Assembly (NCBI GenBank): GCA_021234155.1
Contig: JAJEKV010000223.1
Location: 186,001-250,000 of the forward strand
Length of the DNA stretch: 64,000 nucleotides
Direction: 5' to 3'
Origin: Isoetes taiwanensis
Lineage: Eukaryota > Streptophyta > Lycopodiopsida > Isoetales > Isoetaceae
Shown here: piece by piece, positions 33,622-44,629 of the stretch
Layout of the letters: every line of letters begins with the position of its first letter
How positions within the stretch are numbered: the stretch's first letter is position 1
The notes under the pieces: model-generated
The model's input: only the letters and a program-made list of their open reading frames with translations
Databases searched by the model: none
Told to the model about the DNA's origin: nothing
Translations under genes and position numbers: made by a program

Positions 33622-35334
33622 AATCAGATACCGTTCTAGTCTCAACCATAAATGATGCCGACTAGGGATCGGTGAAAGTTACTTCGATGACTCCGCTAGC
33701 ACCTCATGAGAAATCAAAGTTTTTGGGTTTCAGGGGGGAGTATGGTCTGAAACTTAACGGAATTGATAGAAGGGCACCACCAGGAGCGGGCCTGCATCTT
33801 AATTTGACTCAAAATGGGGAAACTTACCAGGTCCAGATCAGGGTGTTTTTTAGTGGCTTCGGCGGGCCAGTTGGCCACACGTTCACATTTTTCAAAAAAT
33901 AGTCGGCCACACCAGAGTAGGATGCATTCTCGCCACGAGCAAAGGGTGGTGGCCAGTTTACAACACCAGATTATTAAATTCATTTCATAAGTGGCCAATG
34001 TATCATTTGCCAAGTCTTCATAACCATAGGGCGTGGCCATTTGAAAATATTATCCGCACTAAAAAACCTGCTGGGGTGGCCATTTAAACCATGGAATAAT
34101 TGTAAATTTATAGGATTGTGGCCAGGCCCTACATTGGCCAATTGTAGAGACACAATTTCACCACTTGTAGGGGCTAAATTTTGTTTGAGTTTTTAGACCT
34201 AAATTCCCAAAGTATATTTTTTAATAATATATTATTTTTTCAAATTTTGTGGATTCGATTTTGCAATTGCCCTAATCTGCTCCAGTCCCGCTCGAATCCT
34301 CTCTTCATTGACTCGCCTCAAATAAAAGGTTAGTTTTCATTCTCCAAGTACCTGCAATAAGTGTTTTTGTTAGATTCATGCTATCGAATCCAGTTGTGCT
34401 TATGTCTACAATCAAATAATCTCTTAGTAATCTTAGTTAAAGAATGAAGCACGAATTTGTTTTTTACAATTGCATCAAGATCATAGAAACTAGAGACCTA
34501 CTCTGCTCAGCAAAGAAACAGATGTTAGATTGTATTGTTCTGATATTGTCATATTTACTTCCTTATTTTGTAGAGAAATTCTTGTAACTAATTTTTATAT
34601 GTTGATACAACTATAATGGAGGGAACTTCACAGAAGAGAACAAGTGAATTCTTGAGAGATGCGGCATGCAGGACTAAACGATGGATTACGGTATCATTTG
34701 CTACCTCCACCTTCATAGATCAAATTGAAACAGTTAATGAAGGCTACACATCTGCGGACGACAGAAGACTCACTCAATGAGATAGAATCGTCAGAAGATG
34801 AATTGCATGGTGTAGACGATGCTAGAGAGAATCATATGCATCGACATAGTGATGAAGAAGTAGTCCATATGCGAGGACCTACTCGCAAAGAAACCTTATG
34901 GCGCAAAACAAGTTTGAGAAGGCTCTAAAATGATAGGTGAGCTATCGCGATCTCAATGATCAAGGGGGCTCTTCGACAAATATTGACCTAGTTAACATCT
35001 TTACATGTTAGATATACAGATGTGGCCAATTCGATTTTTTTGAGAAAAAATTAGTCCCATGGTTTCGCCATTTAAGTTACAACCCCTTGTTGTAACAATT
35101 CAAAAAAAGGCCAGGCCAAACTATGCTTAGCAATTCATCCAAGGTAAGTAGTGGCCAATATTTTACGCCCCTTCAAATATGTAGGGAGGTTAAAAAATAC
35201 CCTGGTCCAGATATAGTAAGGATTGACAGATTGAGAGCTCTTTCTTGATTCTATGCGTGGTTGTGCATGGCCGTTTTTAGTTGGTGAAGTGATTTGTCTG
35301 ATTAATTCCGATAACGAACGAGACCTCAGCCACC
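33478..35334 (+). rRNA. 18S rRNA gene fragment, split by a hAT element
   Basis: Positions 33,478-33,838 and 35,205-35,334 match the central part of plant 18S rRNA: TAATGATTAATAGGGACAG, GGTGAAATTC, GAACGAAAGTTGGGGGCTCG, GAAATCAAAGTTTTTGGGTT, and, after the insertion, AGTAAGGATTGACAGATTGA and AACGAACGAGACCTCAGCC. Only about 480 bp remain. Base changes and a small gap (TATGGTC-TGAAAC, lacking CGCAAGG) show a decayed copy outside the rDNA array. The right edge falls just after CCTCAGCC. Confidence 0.9.
33839..35204. mobile_element. hAT element, 1,366 bp, non-autonomous
   Basis: The termini CAGGGTGTTTTTTA and TAAAAAATACCCTG are inverted repeats with one mismatch. The 8-bp duplication GTCCAGAT (33,831-33,838 and 35,205-35,212) is perfect and is 18S sequence. 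Subterminal regions carry many copies of GTGGCCA or its complement, such as hAT transposases bind. Short plus-strand frames at 34,617-34,928 (MEGTSQKRTSEFLRDAA...) have no recognised domain. No hAT transposase remains. Confidence 0.92.
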
Positions 35335-35339
35335 ACATA

Positions 35340-35605
35340 TTTGATGTATGGTATGTGTGGTGGATGGTGTATAGTGTGTAGAATATGTGGTGTAGAGTGT
35401 GTGGTGCATGGTATGTACTATGGGATATGTGGTGTGGCATGAGTTTAGTATCATCTGTTTGGTGGTTATGATGTGTGTGGTGCATGGTGTGGTATGGTGT
35501 GGTGTGTGGTAACGTACACAACACTAAGGTGCTCGGTCTGGTGAATATGACGTTTGTGGGGCATGGTATGGTGCATGGTATGGTGTGGTATACATATCCT
35601 AACAG
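35340..35605. repeat. TGG/TATG-rich degenerate microsatellite
   Basis: Repeated TGGTGTGGTATG-like words with few interruptions, between the 18S fragment and the transposase-like gene. Confidence 0.8.
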
Positions 35606-35620
35606 TTTAGTGTTCATTTC

Positions 35621-36642
35621 ATGCAGATGCTATTGTTCAAGAGGTTCAAGGACCAACATCCACAAATTAAGAATCGTCTTCGAGCTTTTGAGAAGCTAAA
35701 ATCTTGGTTTGTTGTGAAATTGAAGGACTTCAATAGTTGCTATTGGATTCAGCATGTGAGGATGCAAATGCTAGTGGATGGACTCAATGGGATGAGAACC
35801 AAACATCCGAAGAATTGCACTTGCACCTGTGACGTGTGTAGATCAAATGAACTTGGTCAATGCAAAGCACATCAGCATAAAGTTCCAAGTACAGGAAGCC
35901 TGTGGAGATCTATATTGTGTGCAAAGAGTGAATTAGATGAGTTTCACAAGAAGGCGTCCATCCTTGGAGATTGTGAGTTGTATGGAATCAAGAAGTTTCA
36001 GACTTGTCCCATGGAAGAAACTGGCAGTAACAGGAAAGTAAAATGGGGGTACATTGACTACGATGTTGAGTTTTGGTAGGAGATTGACTCATTAGTACAA
36101 TGAGACAGAACTCAAAGAGCTTCTAGATAAACTGAAAGAGCGTCTAAAAATCTTTCCACCGCATAATTTCATGTACCAATGGCAGGCAAAACAATTTAAG
36201 GAGCTTCTAGAGAATCTCCCAGCAGATGCATGTCTTTCGGTAGTGGATTTTGCAGAGAACTATACATTCCAGGAACAAGAGGAGGTGCAGTCGATACGCT
36301 GGGTCAATAACCAAATTACCATTTTGGTTCAAATAACATATCAGTATGACTCAGGCGAATGAGATTATCAAGAAAACACATTACTATATATCAGATGATA
36401 GGAAACGCGATACTTTATTCGTGCAACACTGCTTCATGAAGCACCACAAATATCTGGAGCAGAAAAGAAAGGTACCAAAGAGACATTATGTGTTTTCAGA
36501 TGGCGGAGCATCTCAATTCAAGGCTTCTAGACCATTTTACTTTGTGGCTAGGTGCACAAACGACACTAAAGTCTATATAATGTGGAATTTTTTTTGTTCT
36601 AACCACAGAAAGGTGAACATGATGGCAAGGCTGCTGAGTTGA
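35621..36642 (+). pseudogene. DDE-like transposase relic, family not identified
   Basis: Frame 35,621-36,079 holds a basic segment and Cys cluster (CTCTCDVCRSNELGQCKAH). Frame 36,171-36,362 contains LSVVDFAENYTFQEQEEVQS; frame 36,346-36,642 contains THYYISDDRKRDTLFVQHC, HYVFSDGGASQFKASRPFYF and WNFFCSNHRK. The Asp in VVDFAENY and the Asp in FSDG may be catalytic, and the sequence after HRKGEHDG could supply the third acidic residue. I have seen similar uncharacterised proteins described only as transposase-like. Stops and frame changes break it. Confidence 0.5.
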
Positions 36643-36685
36643 AGAGATGGTTAAGACAACTGCAATTAAAATACAACAGCATAAA

Positions 36686-37100
36686 ATTGGGTAATGCTCA
36701 TGAAGTGGTAGAAGTTGCTGAAGAGATGTTTACTTGTGGAACATCCGAGTGGATGAACACATCTGAAACCAGCAAGAGGAATTATAAAAAGGTTCTTTTG
36801 GGAAATCAAGGTGGGTGATATAGATAGAAAGAAAGCATGAGGTGCAAAAAGGATTTTGGATACTAGGCAGATCCATTGTGTACATGCATTCAATTTCTTG
36901 AATCTCCATTGCAGTTGCATACGAGGGAACTTTCATGCTTCTGCAGCTATTGCTTGTTCATAAAATTTGGTAATGCTCATGAAGTGGTAGAAGTTGCTGA
37001 AGAGATGTTTACTTGTGAAACATCCGAGTAGATGAACACATCTGAAACCAGCAAGAGGAAATATAAAAAATTTCTTTTGGAAAATCAAGGTGGGCGATAT
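36686..37100 (+). repeat. duplicated end of the transposase relic
   Basis: About 135 bp at 36,690-36,825 (GTAATGCTCATGAAGTGGTA...) recurs at 36,970-37,100 with a few differences. The second copy is cut at its 3' end by the CACTA-like element. Confidence 0.85.
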
Positions 37101-37101
37101 A

Positions 37102-37620
37102 CACAACAAGAAAAGGGTCATTTAGCGACGCCAATAGCGGCGTCGCCGGCTGACGCCCCGACGGCTCGCCGTGCTTTATCGTGTAGGCGTCGTTGAACAT
37201 CGCCGCATGCGGCGCGCGCCGCATACGTAAAGCGCCGTCAGACGTCGCGTGTAGACGTGCGATACCGGGCGTCGCCGCGAGGCGTAAAGATGGCACGTGA
37301 CACGTGAAATATACACGTGGAATATACACGTGGAATATACACGTGGAATATACACGTGGAACATCACCAAAATCCACGCGTGCCGTAAAAGCCACATGTA
37401 TACGTCGCATGCGACGTGACACGTGGAACAGACACGTGGAATATACACGTGGAATATACATCGTCGCGTAAAGCCCGCGTGTATCGTCGCATGCGACGTG
37501 ACACGTGGAATATACACGTGGAATATACACGTGGAAAATACGAAAATCCGCGTATAGAAAATCCACGTGGCAAAAAAAAGCCACGTGGATACGTCGCATG
37601 CGACGTGTAGGGGAAAAAAA
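37102..37620. repeat. subterminal palindrome array of CACTA-like element
   Basis: ACACGTGGAATAT-type 13-bp units repeat in runs at 37,303-37,365, 37,425-37,460 and 37,500-37,535. The palindrome CGTCGCATGCGACG occurs three times (about 37,403, 37,484 and 37,591). G+C is high, then drops sharply at 37,620 to an AT-rich block. Such repeats are where TNPA proteins bind in En/Spm elements. Confidence 0.8.
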
Positions 37621-37779
37621 TAAAAAAAATAAAAAAAATATTTATATAAAAAATATATTTATATTTATATAAAAATATTCATATTTTTAAATAGTCACAA
37701 AATTATTTTTATATTTATATTTTTAAATAATCACAAAAGTGAATTGTATTTATATTTTTAAATAATCACAAAAGACTCG

Positions 37780-39930
37780 TTAAGAGGAGTATCCACCCTT
37801 TTAGCCTAGAGCTACTCTCTCTCAGATTCAGTGGAGTAGTCATCCGAGTACGTAGTTAGAGGACGCCTCAAACCGTCAGCCGCACGGTTGCGATTGGATG
37901 GCTCTCCAGCGACGTTTGCAGATCCCTCGCCGCCCCCGAGCCGCCCCATGTCATGCTCTAGACCTTCATTCATATCCGCCACTGCTTCCTATAAAAACCA
38001 AAAGAATATGGCGTTAATGTAGTTCATAGAATTATAATAATTTTCTACAACGCACCCCCGCATTCCCGCGAAGTGGGAGAGTTCCCTCGTCGTATAACTG
38101 TTGATACAGATAAACAGCTCCACGTTCCGTGGCTACTTGTACGTGCTGCTTGTTAGGGGCAAACCCGTATAGATGTTCCTATGAAAATATAACGAGTATT
38201 AGCTAGTGACATTTAAAGTTCTTATTAAAATTAATGTGAACTAATATAGCTCTTACGAATCTATAGAGAAACCCTTTTTCGACCACGGAGCCAAATGACG
38301 CCTTTTTCGGTCACTTTTAGTTGCTTTGTCGGTCAGGAGCTCTATGTTTGCTTTTTCGGATCCTTTGCGTTCGAATGCAATCTGATTGCAAGGCACACAA
38401 CATTATCACAAGTTAAAGTGAGCGAATGACAAAAAAAAATAAGAAATACCTTGATATCTTCCTTGTGGAGATTAAGTGGTTTAGGGACTTTTGACCAATC
38501 GCCTCCTTCTTTTTTCGCAAAGTCCGCTTCGGTTCCTTGACCACATGGTGCCTTTGACATAAATCGATAGATCAACGCCATATCAAAATAATAAAAACAA
38601 GACTATGACTAGGTCATGTACCTCCTTTTTCCGTATAAGCTCGCCCATCATCAGTGAGCTTCTTTCCGGTTAAACGCCTTTGCTTTTTCTATCTACGGGA
38701 AACTCTGTTTCATTTTATTTTTGACGCTCTCTATTTCGCGTTGGTCATAAGCTGAGGCCACTCCCCTATATACCGGGGAGGCCATAAGCGAGAGATATTA
38801 TTTGTGACCGCGTCCCTCGGTGTAGTATAAAAGATACTTCCCTCATCATCCTTCTTAGGAAGAGCGCCCCTGAAGCATAAATGGTGGGTATATAAAAGCG
38901 TGTTTATGTCTCACCGTCAATATACATATCCCGGAGTCCCGATTAAGAACCTTTTGAGCACTTTACAATGTATTCTAAGTGAAGAGAATGAACAAAACAA
39001 CAAATTCGGATGACAAAGTACTAATATTTAAGGTTGATATCTTAAATAATATGTTCACATAACTTACATCAAAAATTATTATTAATATGATAGTCGGGTA
39101 TATTGGGGCCAAATCAATGCCTGAGACTTACGTGTCTAAAACAAAGCGAAATGGACGCTCTTCTTGGTGACACGTGGACGTCGCCGGGATCCTTCCTCTC
39201 CAAGTCAGCGCGGCGACCATGTTCTTGGATCCCCGAACCCCGTGATGATCGTCGCGATCTTGAACGTTAGAGTCCGTTGCTCCACTACTTCTTGACTCGG
39301 CATCTTTAACATGCCGCAACCAAAGAAATGTTTGGTAACGTAGTGGATATATTTTATTGTTGAAATCTTCCTCCAAGTTCCTTGCATTAGAAAAATACAT
39401 TTCCCGTCTCTTGCCTAGAGCGGAGTCCATACTACGCCTAGCATTCTCAATATTCTCGCGAGAGCGTGGAGGCCGATAATCAACACTATGTCGTTGGGGA
39501 ATAGGAGTGAGGTCGCCTTAACCGGGCGTTTGGTGTCAAAGAGGCAAAATATCTTCGCAATTTGGTCTCTCTCGGCGGGAGACATGTTTGCGAGGAAGGC
39601 GGGGAGCGGCGGAGGAGCTGCATAAGCACAAATATCATGCAAAAAACAATTCATTTATTTATTATTTTTATAAAAAGCTATCTTAATACCCAAACCTGCT
39701 GGTGTAGTGATAGGTGGAGGTTGGCGTCTTGGAGGAACATCAGCACGATTGCCCCTACCTCGTGGAGTCCTCCTCCTATTTTCTCTAAACTCGTCCCTTT
39801 CCTCTACACAACAAATTAAAACTCCATGCATAAACTCACATACCTAATTAGAGGGTAAAGCGTATAATAAAAACTATATAAATACTTACCTTCGTCTTGC
39901 TCATTCTTCTCAGACGATTGCGATTACCTC
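37780..39930 (-). pseudogene. TNPA-like CACTA gene
   Basis: Exon-like minus-strand pieces lie in order towards the element's 3' end. Positions 39,654-39,415 encode FLANMSPAERDQIAKIFCLF. Positions 39,430-39,128 encode EEDFNNKIYPLRYQTFLWLR. Positions 38,581-38,440 follow, and about 38,360-38,250 encodes FERKGSEKANIELLTDKATK. The last, about 37,985-37,790, is acidic (EAVADMNEGLEHDMGRLGGG). Basic middle and acidic end, and location next to the terminus, fit TNPA/Transposase_24-type proteins that bind subterminal repeats. Frames are short and splice sites were not all verified. Confidence 0.45.
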
Positions 39931-40399
39931 TATTCATCAGAAAAAAAAGAGCACACCTAGATCAAAAGAAATTGTGAGAGAAACATTTGATAACCATGAA
40001 TGATATTGGTTGCAATAATAGAATGATACTTACAAACCATAGAGATGAAAAATAGTATTTTTATGGTTCGAAATGTGCCACTAATGAGCCCCGCAGACTT
40101 TACTAGTCTTTGACCGTCCTTGGACCGGGCGGAGGGGGAGACGATAATGCCATGAATATTGCATCAGCGAAAGAGGGCCACAATGAGGAAAACCGCTAAG
40201 AATTGAGCCTCGCCATGACTATATATATTAATTTGAACATAACGAGAATTAGCGAGAGAAAAGCTTTGAACAAGTGTCTTTGAATAAATACCTAAATTTA
40301 TATTCTTATCTTCTTATTTATATTAGAAAAGTATCTCGTATATATGTATGGGGTGCATATCGAACTCTAGGTTGCCATATTATCAGGCCATGTATCATG

Positions 40400-40665
40400 T
40401 CATACACCGAACCCTAAATTATCCCACGTGGCATTTTTAGTGCCACATCATGAAACCCCCTACGCTATGCGTGTGGCACATCATCAAACCCTAGGTTGTG
40501 TCACGTCGCGACTTCCTATTGCCACATCATAGTAAGTGCCATGTCATCAAACCCTAGCTTGCGTGTGCCACATCATCAAACCCTAGATTGTGCCACATGG
40601 CATTTACAATCTAGGGTTTGATGATGTAGCACACAAAACCTAGGGTTTGACGTCTGTAGCGACAC
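40400..40665. repeat. CCACATCATCAAACCCTAG repeats with a long hairpin
   Basis: Words like GCCACATCATCAAACCCTAG recur about five times. At 40,564-40,633 two 28-bp inverted copies with one mismatch flank a 14-nt loop. The neighbouring sequence to 40,850 is AT-rich without genes. Confidence 0.85.
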
Positions 40666-41036
40666 TTTATCTACAAGTTATGATTAATAATTTATTTACC
40701 ATTAATAATAATTTTTTTGATTAATAAATTACTTTTTTCATTAGTAATTTTGACTAAAAAACATTTATTGGTTGCAACAAGCCTCAAATAGGAAGACAAA
40801 ATTATATTAATCACTTCTTGCAAGCATTTAACGGTAGCTTAGCCATCTCAAGTGGATCACCACACTTCATATGTCGTCTCTCTCTCACAACTATATCAAG
40901 AAAGCCCTCATTGTTTTGAACACATCGACTTGAGCAATAGATGGGCGATCCATGTGCACCAGCTCTCTATCCATCATCATTTGGACCTTCATATGTTGGA
41001 TGATGTCCAATGTGCTAGAGTATCGGTCGGTTGGGT

Positions 41037-42453
41037 TTATCTCAACACACAACCCCATAAGCCGCATTCCTGGACAAAATCAAGGAGCATCTCGTGAAAT
41101 GTAGCCCGTGGAATATATGTCGATATCTCATGCCCCCATGATGCTTGGTCATCGATGATGATGTAAAAACTCTCTTCTCCCACCAAGGATATCATGACCG
41201 TTCCATCTTGTAGTGTATAACGGCTCTTCAATTTGGGCATTCACTCCTTGCAAAAAAAACGGAGGGTCAGTGGTCCCAATCACCAATAGCCACCCACACA
41301 TTTGTAAGGGAGTCATCAAAATGGAGTTTGACCCTTTTGCAATTGAGCTTTGTGTGTGTCCAACCTGAGCGTGGATGGCATAGACTCCTTCTACAAGAGC
41401 GAGAGCTATTTCGGGACGCACTTATACACGGTGAAGTCTCATTTTGGCTTTCCACTCCGCACTTATCTTCATATCAGCCCTTCTTGGAGCACTATGCATT
41501 GCATTTGACCATCTCCTATAAGAAGAGAATTGGGGAAAGGAAGATGGTCAAGTAATTACCGCAAAGGTTCCTCCATTCATGAATGGCGGGACTACCATTG
41601 GTCCCTCGCGGGCTCATCTCCACAAAAGACCTGGGGGCAAGTCCAAGGGGTGTGGCCAATCTTTGGACTTGGGCTCTTGAAACGGATATACTTGTCGACC
41701 AACAACCATGATGCAGCTCTATCTTGGCCTCTCCACACAATGCCCGAGATAATAATCATCTTGATTAAAGTACAGTGGTTCCCAAGATCCGGATTTGGTA
41801 TATTTGGCGCCTTTGTTTACTACCAATGCACTTTATAACTCCAACAAAGATCCATGTGAATGTTGTCAATAAATGCAAAGACATTTATCATGAGCATGTA
41901 ATGATAATCTAGCCCCCGCACCAATAGAGCTCCCACCATGGATAAGACTATCTAACTCCTTTACCCGCTCATCATTGAGACTGCCATCGCCATCTTGTGA
42001 TCTTTGCGGCCGAACCTTTGCACTTCGCCAATTTAATTAGCCCATCGTCCACGTATGCCTCAAAGATAGGGGCTCATAAGTGGCACTTTATACTTAAGTA
42101 GCATCCTCAATTCGCCTCGGGATTGCAAACCCAAGACTTTAAGTTCTTTCTCATCATATCTTCCAACTCGGACTCATGCTCTTCGCCACCTCCCACATAA
42201 TTCGTAGGCCAGACATTCTTTTCTCAACGATGCTACAAAACGGTTAATTCGATCCTCCGGTTTGCATATGTCGTTTCGGCCTGGTCTCAGGCGCGATATT
42301 TGATTGATGAGGATGCCTAATTTCACTAAGCATCTCTGTCCCCATCGAGGCCATTTTATGCCTACAAACAAAACAAAATAATGAATACAAAAAGCCAAGC
42401 ATGCACAAAGTAAATGCAACATAATCTGACAATATCAAACATGTATGCACCAT
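41037..42453 (-). other. possible decayed coding region, unidentified
   Basis: Minus-strand frames include 42,453-42,244, 41,421-41,149 and 41,240-41,037 (LQDGTVMISLVGEESFYIII, ATFHEMLLDFVQECGLWGC). The last looks protein-like, but I cannot name it. The location inside the CACTA-like element suggests either a divergent TNPD remnant or a captured gene. Confidence 0.3.
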
Positions 42454-42984
42454 ATAATCATTACTTATAACGCCCTATGGCGACTAATACCTTATCCCCC
42501 CCAAAAAGCAAAAAAAAAAGAAGAAGAAACAAGAAAAACTAAATAGGTTAGATTAGGGTATTGGGGACCCACGGCTAATTTACATTCAGATTACTAGTTA
42601 ATTAGTTAGCAGATAGTCCCAAAATTTAGTTAACTTTTTTAACCAAAACACTACCTAAACTTATCTTCGCACCTTGTTAGGATTAGTTAGCAAAATTAAC
42701 TAAAAATTAACTAAATTAGAAATTAGCACTATAGAGGTCACTTTAAGTTTAGTTAATTGTACATATAATTTTTTATGCCTTTGGCTAACTTAACTAGACA
42801 TGTTCAAAATAATTTAGTTAATTAGTTAAGTTATTTTTACCAACGCTTTTAGTGCCAATTAGTACTACATTAAGTTAGCCTAACCTATTTTTTTTTTTAA
42901 CTAGCACGGTGTGAAGGGAATCATCCGCCATTGTTAACTTAACCTAGCCCTAGCTACCTCTAGCTAAAATCGACAATAACGCGT

Positions 42985-43380
42985 GAACTAAGGTTCGAAC
43001 ACCTGGTCCTCCCCACTCAGCGGTGGGAGCCGACCATGTCCTTGCCGTAGCCACATCTACCTAAGAATGAGAAGAAAAGTGGACTTGGACCCGGACACCT
43101 AGTCCTCTCCGCAAGGTGGAGCCGACCGTGACCTTGAACAAGCCACTACAATTTTATTTTAAACCCTAAAAATAACAAGTGGAACTGGAAGTGGACTTGA
43201 ACCCTGCACGCGGGTCCCTCCACTCTAGGTGGAGCCGACCGTGCCCTTGAACAAGCCACTCATTAACCTAGGAAACATTTATGATTGTAGTGAAAGTGGA
43301 CTTGAACCCTGCACATGGTCCTCCCCACTCTAGGTGGAATTAATCTGCGTGCCCTTGAACAAGCTTACTCCATCAATTTT
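42985..43380. repeat. four ~70-100-bp repeats with GGTTCAAGTCC box
   Basis: On the minus strand four units read about GGCTTGTTCAAGGGCACGG, TCGGCTCCACC, a G-rich stretch and GGGTTCAAGTCCAC. Spacers between units are AT-rich. The last box resembles a tRNA B box, but no cloverleaf is evident. Confidence 0.65.
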
Positions 43381-43489
43381 TTAACCTACTTAAAACTATA
43401 AAAATAAAATGCAAGCGATCAACTACTTACCAAAATAAGGACGCGTGTACAAGATCCTCGGGTCCAAATCGTAATAGAAAGCCGCAAAA

Positions 43490-44335
43490 TGTGAGGTAAC
43501 AAAGCATTAGAGGAATAAGAACAAAGAAGAAAAGATCAAGAAGAAAGAAAGGAAAAAAAGGGGGGGATAGAAAACAAGAGATAGAAATAAAACAAGAGAA
43601 AGAAATAAGAGAATAGAAGGGAAGAAATAAGGATAGAATAGAGAAGAAATAAGAGAAGAAACAAGAAAGAATGAAGAAAATAAGAGGAAATAAGAGAAGG
43701 GAAGGGAATAGAATGGAAGGAAGAAATAAGGGAAGGGAAAGAAAAGGATCGAATGGAAAGTGAGGAAGAAATGTGAAGAATAAGAAACAAATGAAGAATG
43801 AAGAAATGAAATTAAAAAGAATGAAGAATAAGAAAAAAAAAAAAATGAAGAATAAGGAAGGGAAGAGAAGAAAGAAATGAGGGAAGGGAGGGAAAGAATT
43901 AGGAATGAGAAAGCATGAGAAAGAATGGAAATGAGAAACAAATGAGAAAGCATGAGAAAGAAAATGAGAAAGAAATGAGAAAGCATGAGAAAGAAATGAG
44001 AAAGCAAGAAATGAGAAAGAATGAGGAAGAATGAGAAAGAGTGAGGAATAAAGAATGAGAAAGCATGAGGAAGAAAGAAATGAGAAAGAATGAGGAAGAA
44101 AGAATGAGAAAGAAATGAGGAAAGAAGAAATATGGGAAGAAAGAATGAGGAAAGAATGAAGCATGGAAGAAGGAGGAAGAAATGAAGCATGAGGAAGAAT
44201 GAGGAAGAAATGAAGCATGAGAAAGAAAGAAGGAGGAAGAAATGATGAGCGAGGCATGGAAGAATGGGAAAAAAAAAAATCAAGAACAAAGAAGAAGAGG
44301 AAGGAAAGGAAACCAAAAAAGAGGAAGGTTGGGCA
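43490..44335. repeat. ~850-bp polypurine (GA-rich) tract
   Basis: The plus strand is almost only A and G, built from GAAGAAA, GAGAAAGAAT and similar words, with scattered T mainly in ATGAG. Long minus-strand open frames here (rich in Phe, Ser, Leu) follow from base composition and are not called as genes. Confidence 0.9.
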
Positions 44336-44504
44336 TGCACCATTCAATCCAAAAACCTATTCAATCTAAAAACATGATATACTAACCTTTAGAATAGTTG
44401 CTTGGTGTGTAGATCGTGGTACTAAGGGCCGCGGATCGCCCAAGAACCTCAAGAAGTAGGGCAAAAAGAAGTTCGGAAAAGCCACGCGCCAGCGGGTTCA
44501 AAAT

Positions 44505-44610
44505 ATTACAGAGGCCGATGCGACGTTATTTTCAACGTCGCCGCACGGACGCCCTTGCGGCGTGTTATTTTGTTATAGCGACGTTATTGTTTTTGCATCT
44601 TTTTTTTTAA
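44505..44610. repeat. CACTA terminus-like block before the array
   Basis: GATGCGACGTTATTTTCAAC, GTTATTTTGTTATAGCGACG and ATTGTTTTTGCATC resemble the right end of the element at 54,535-54,615. It may be a duplicated subterminal region that now borders the tandem array. Confidence 0.55.
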
Positions 44611-44629
44611 TGTGAAGCTCATTAAAGTT

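Noticed and set aside
33478-35334. Functional rRNA gene
   Set aside because: Only a central part of 18S remains, with deletions and a hAT insertion.
37303-37540. G-box promoter cluster of a host gene
   Set aside because: The CACGTG words are tandem units within CACTA subterminal DNA and no host gene follows.
43427-44347. 300-residue minus-strand open frames rich in Phe, Ser and Leu
   Set aside because: They arise because a polypurine tract has no stops on the opposite strand in several frames; no domain or splice context.
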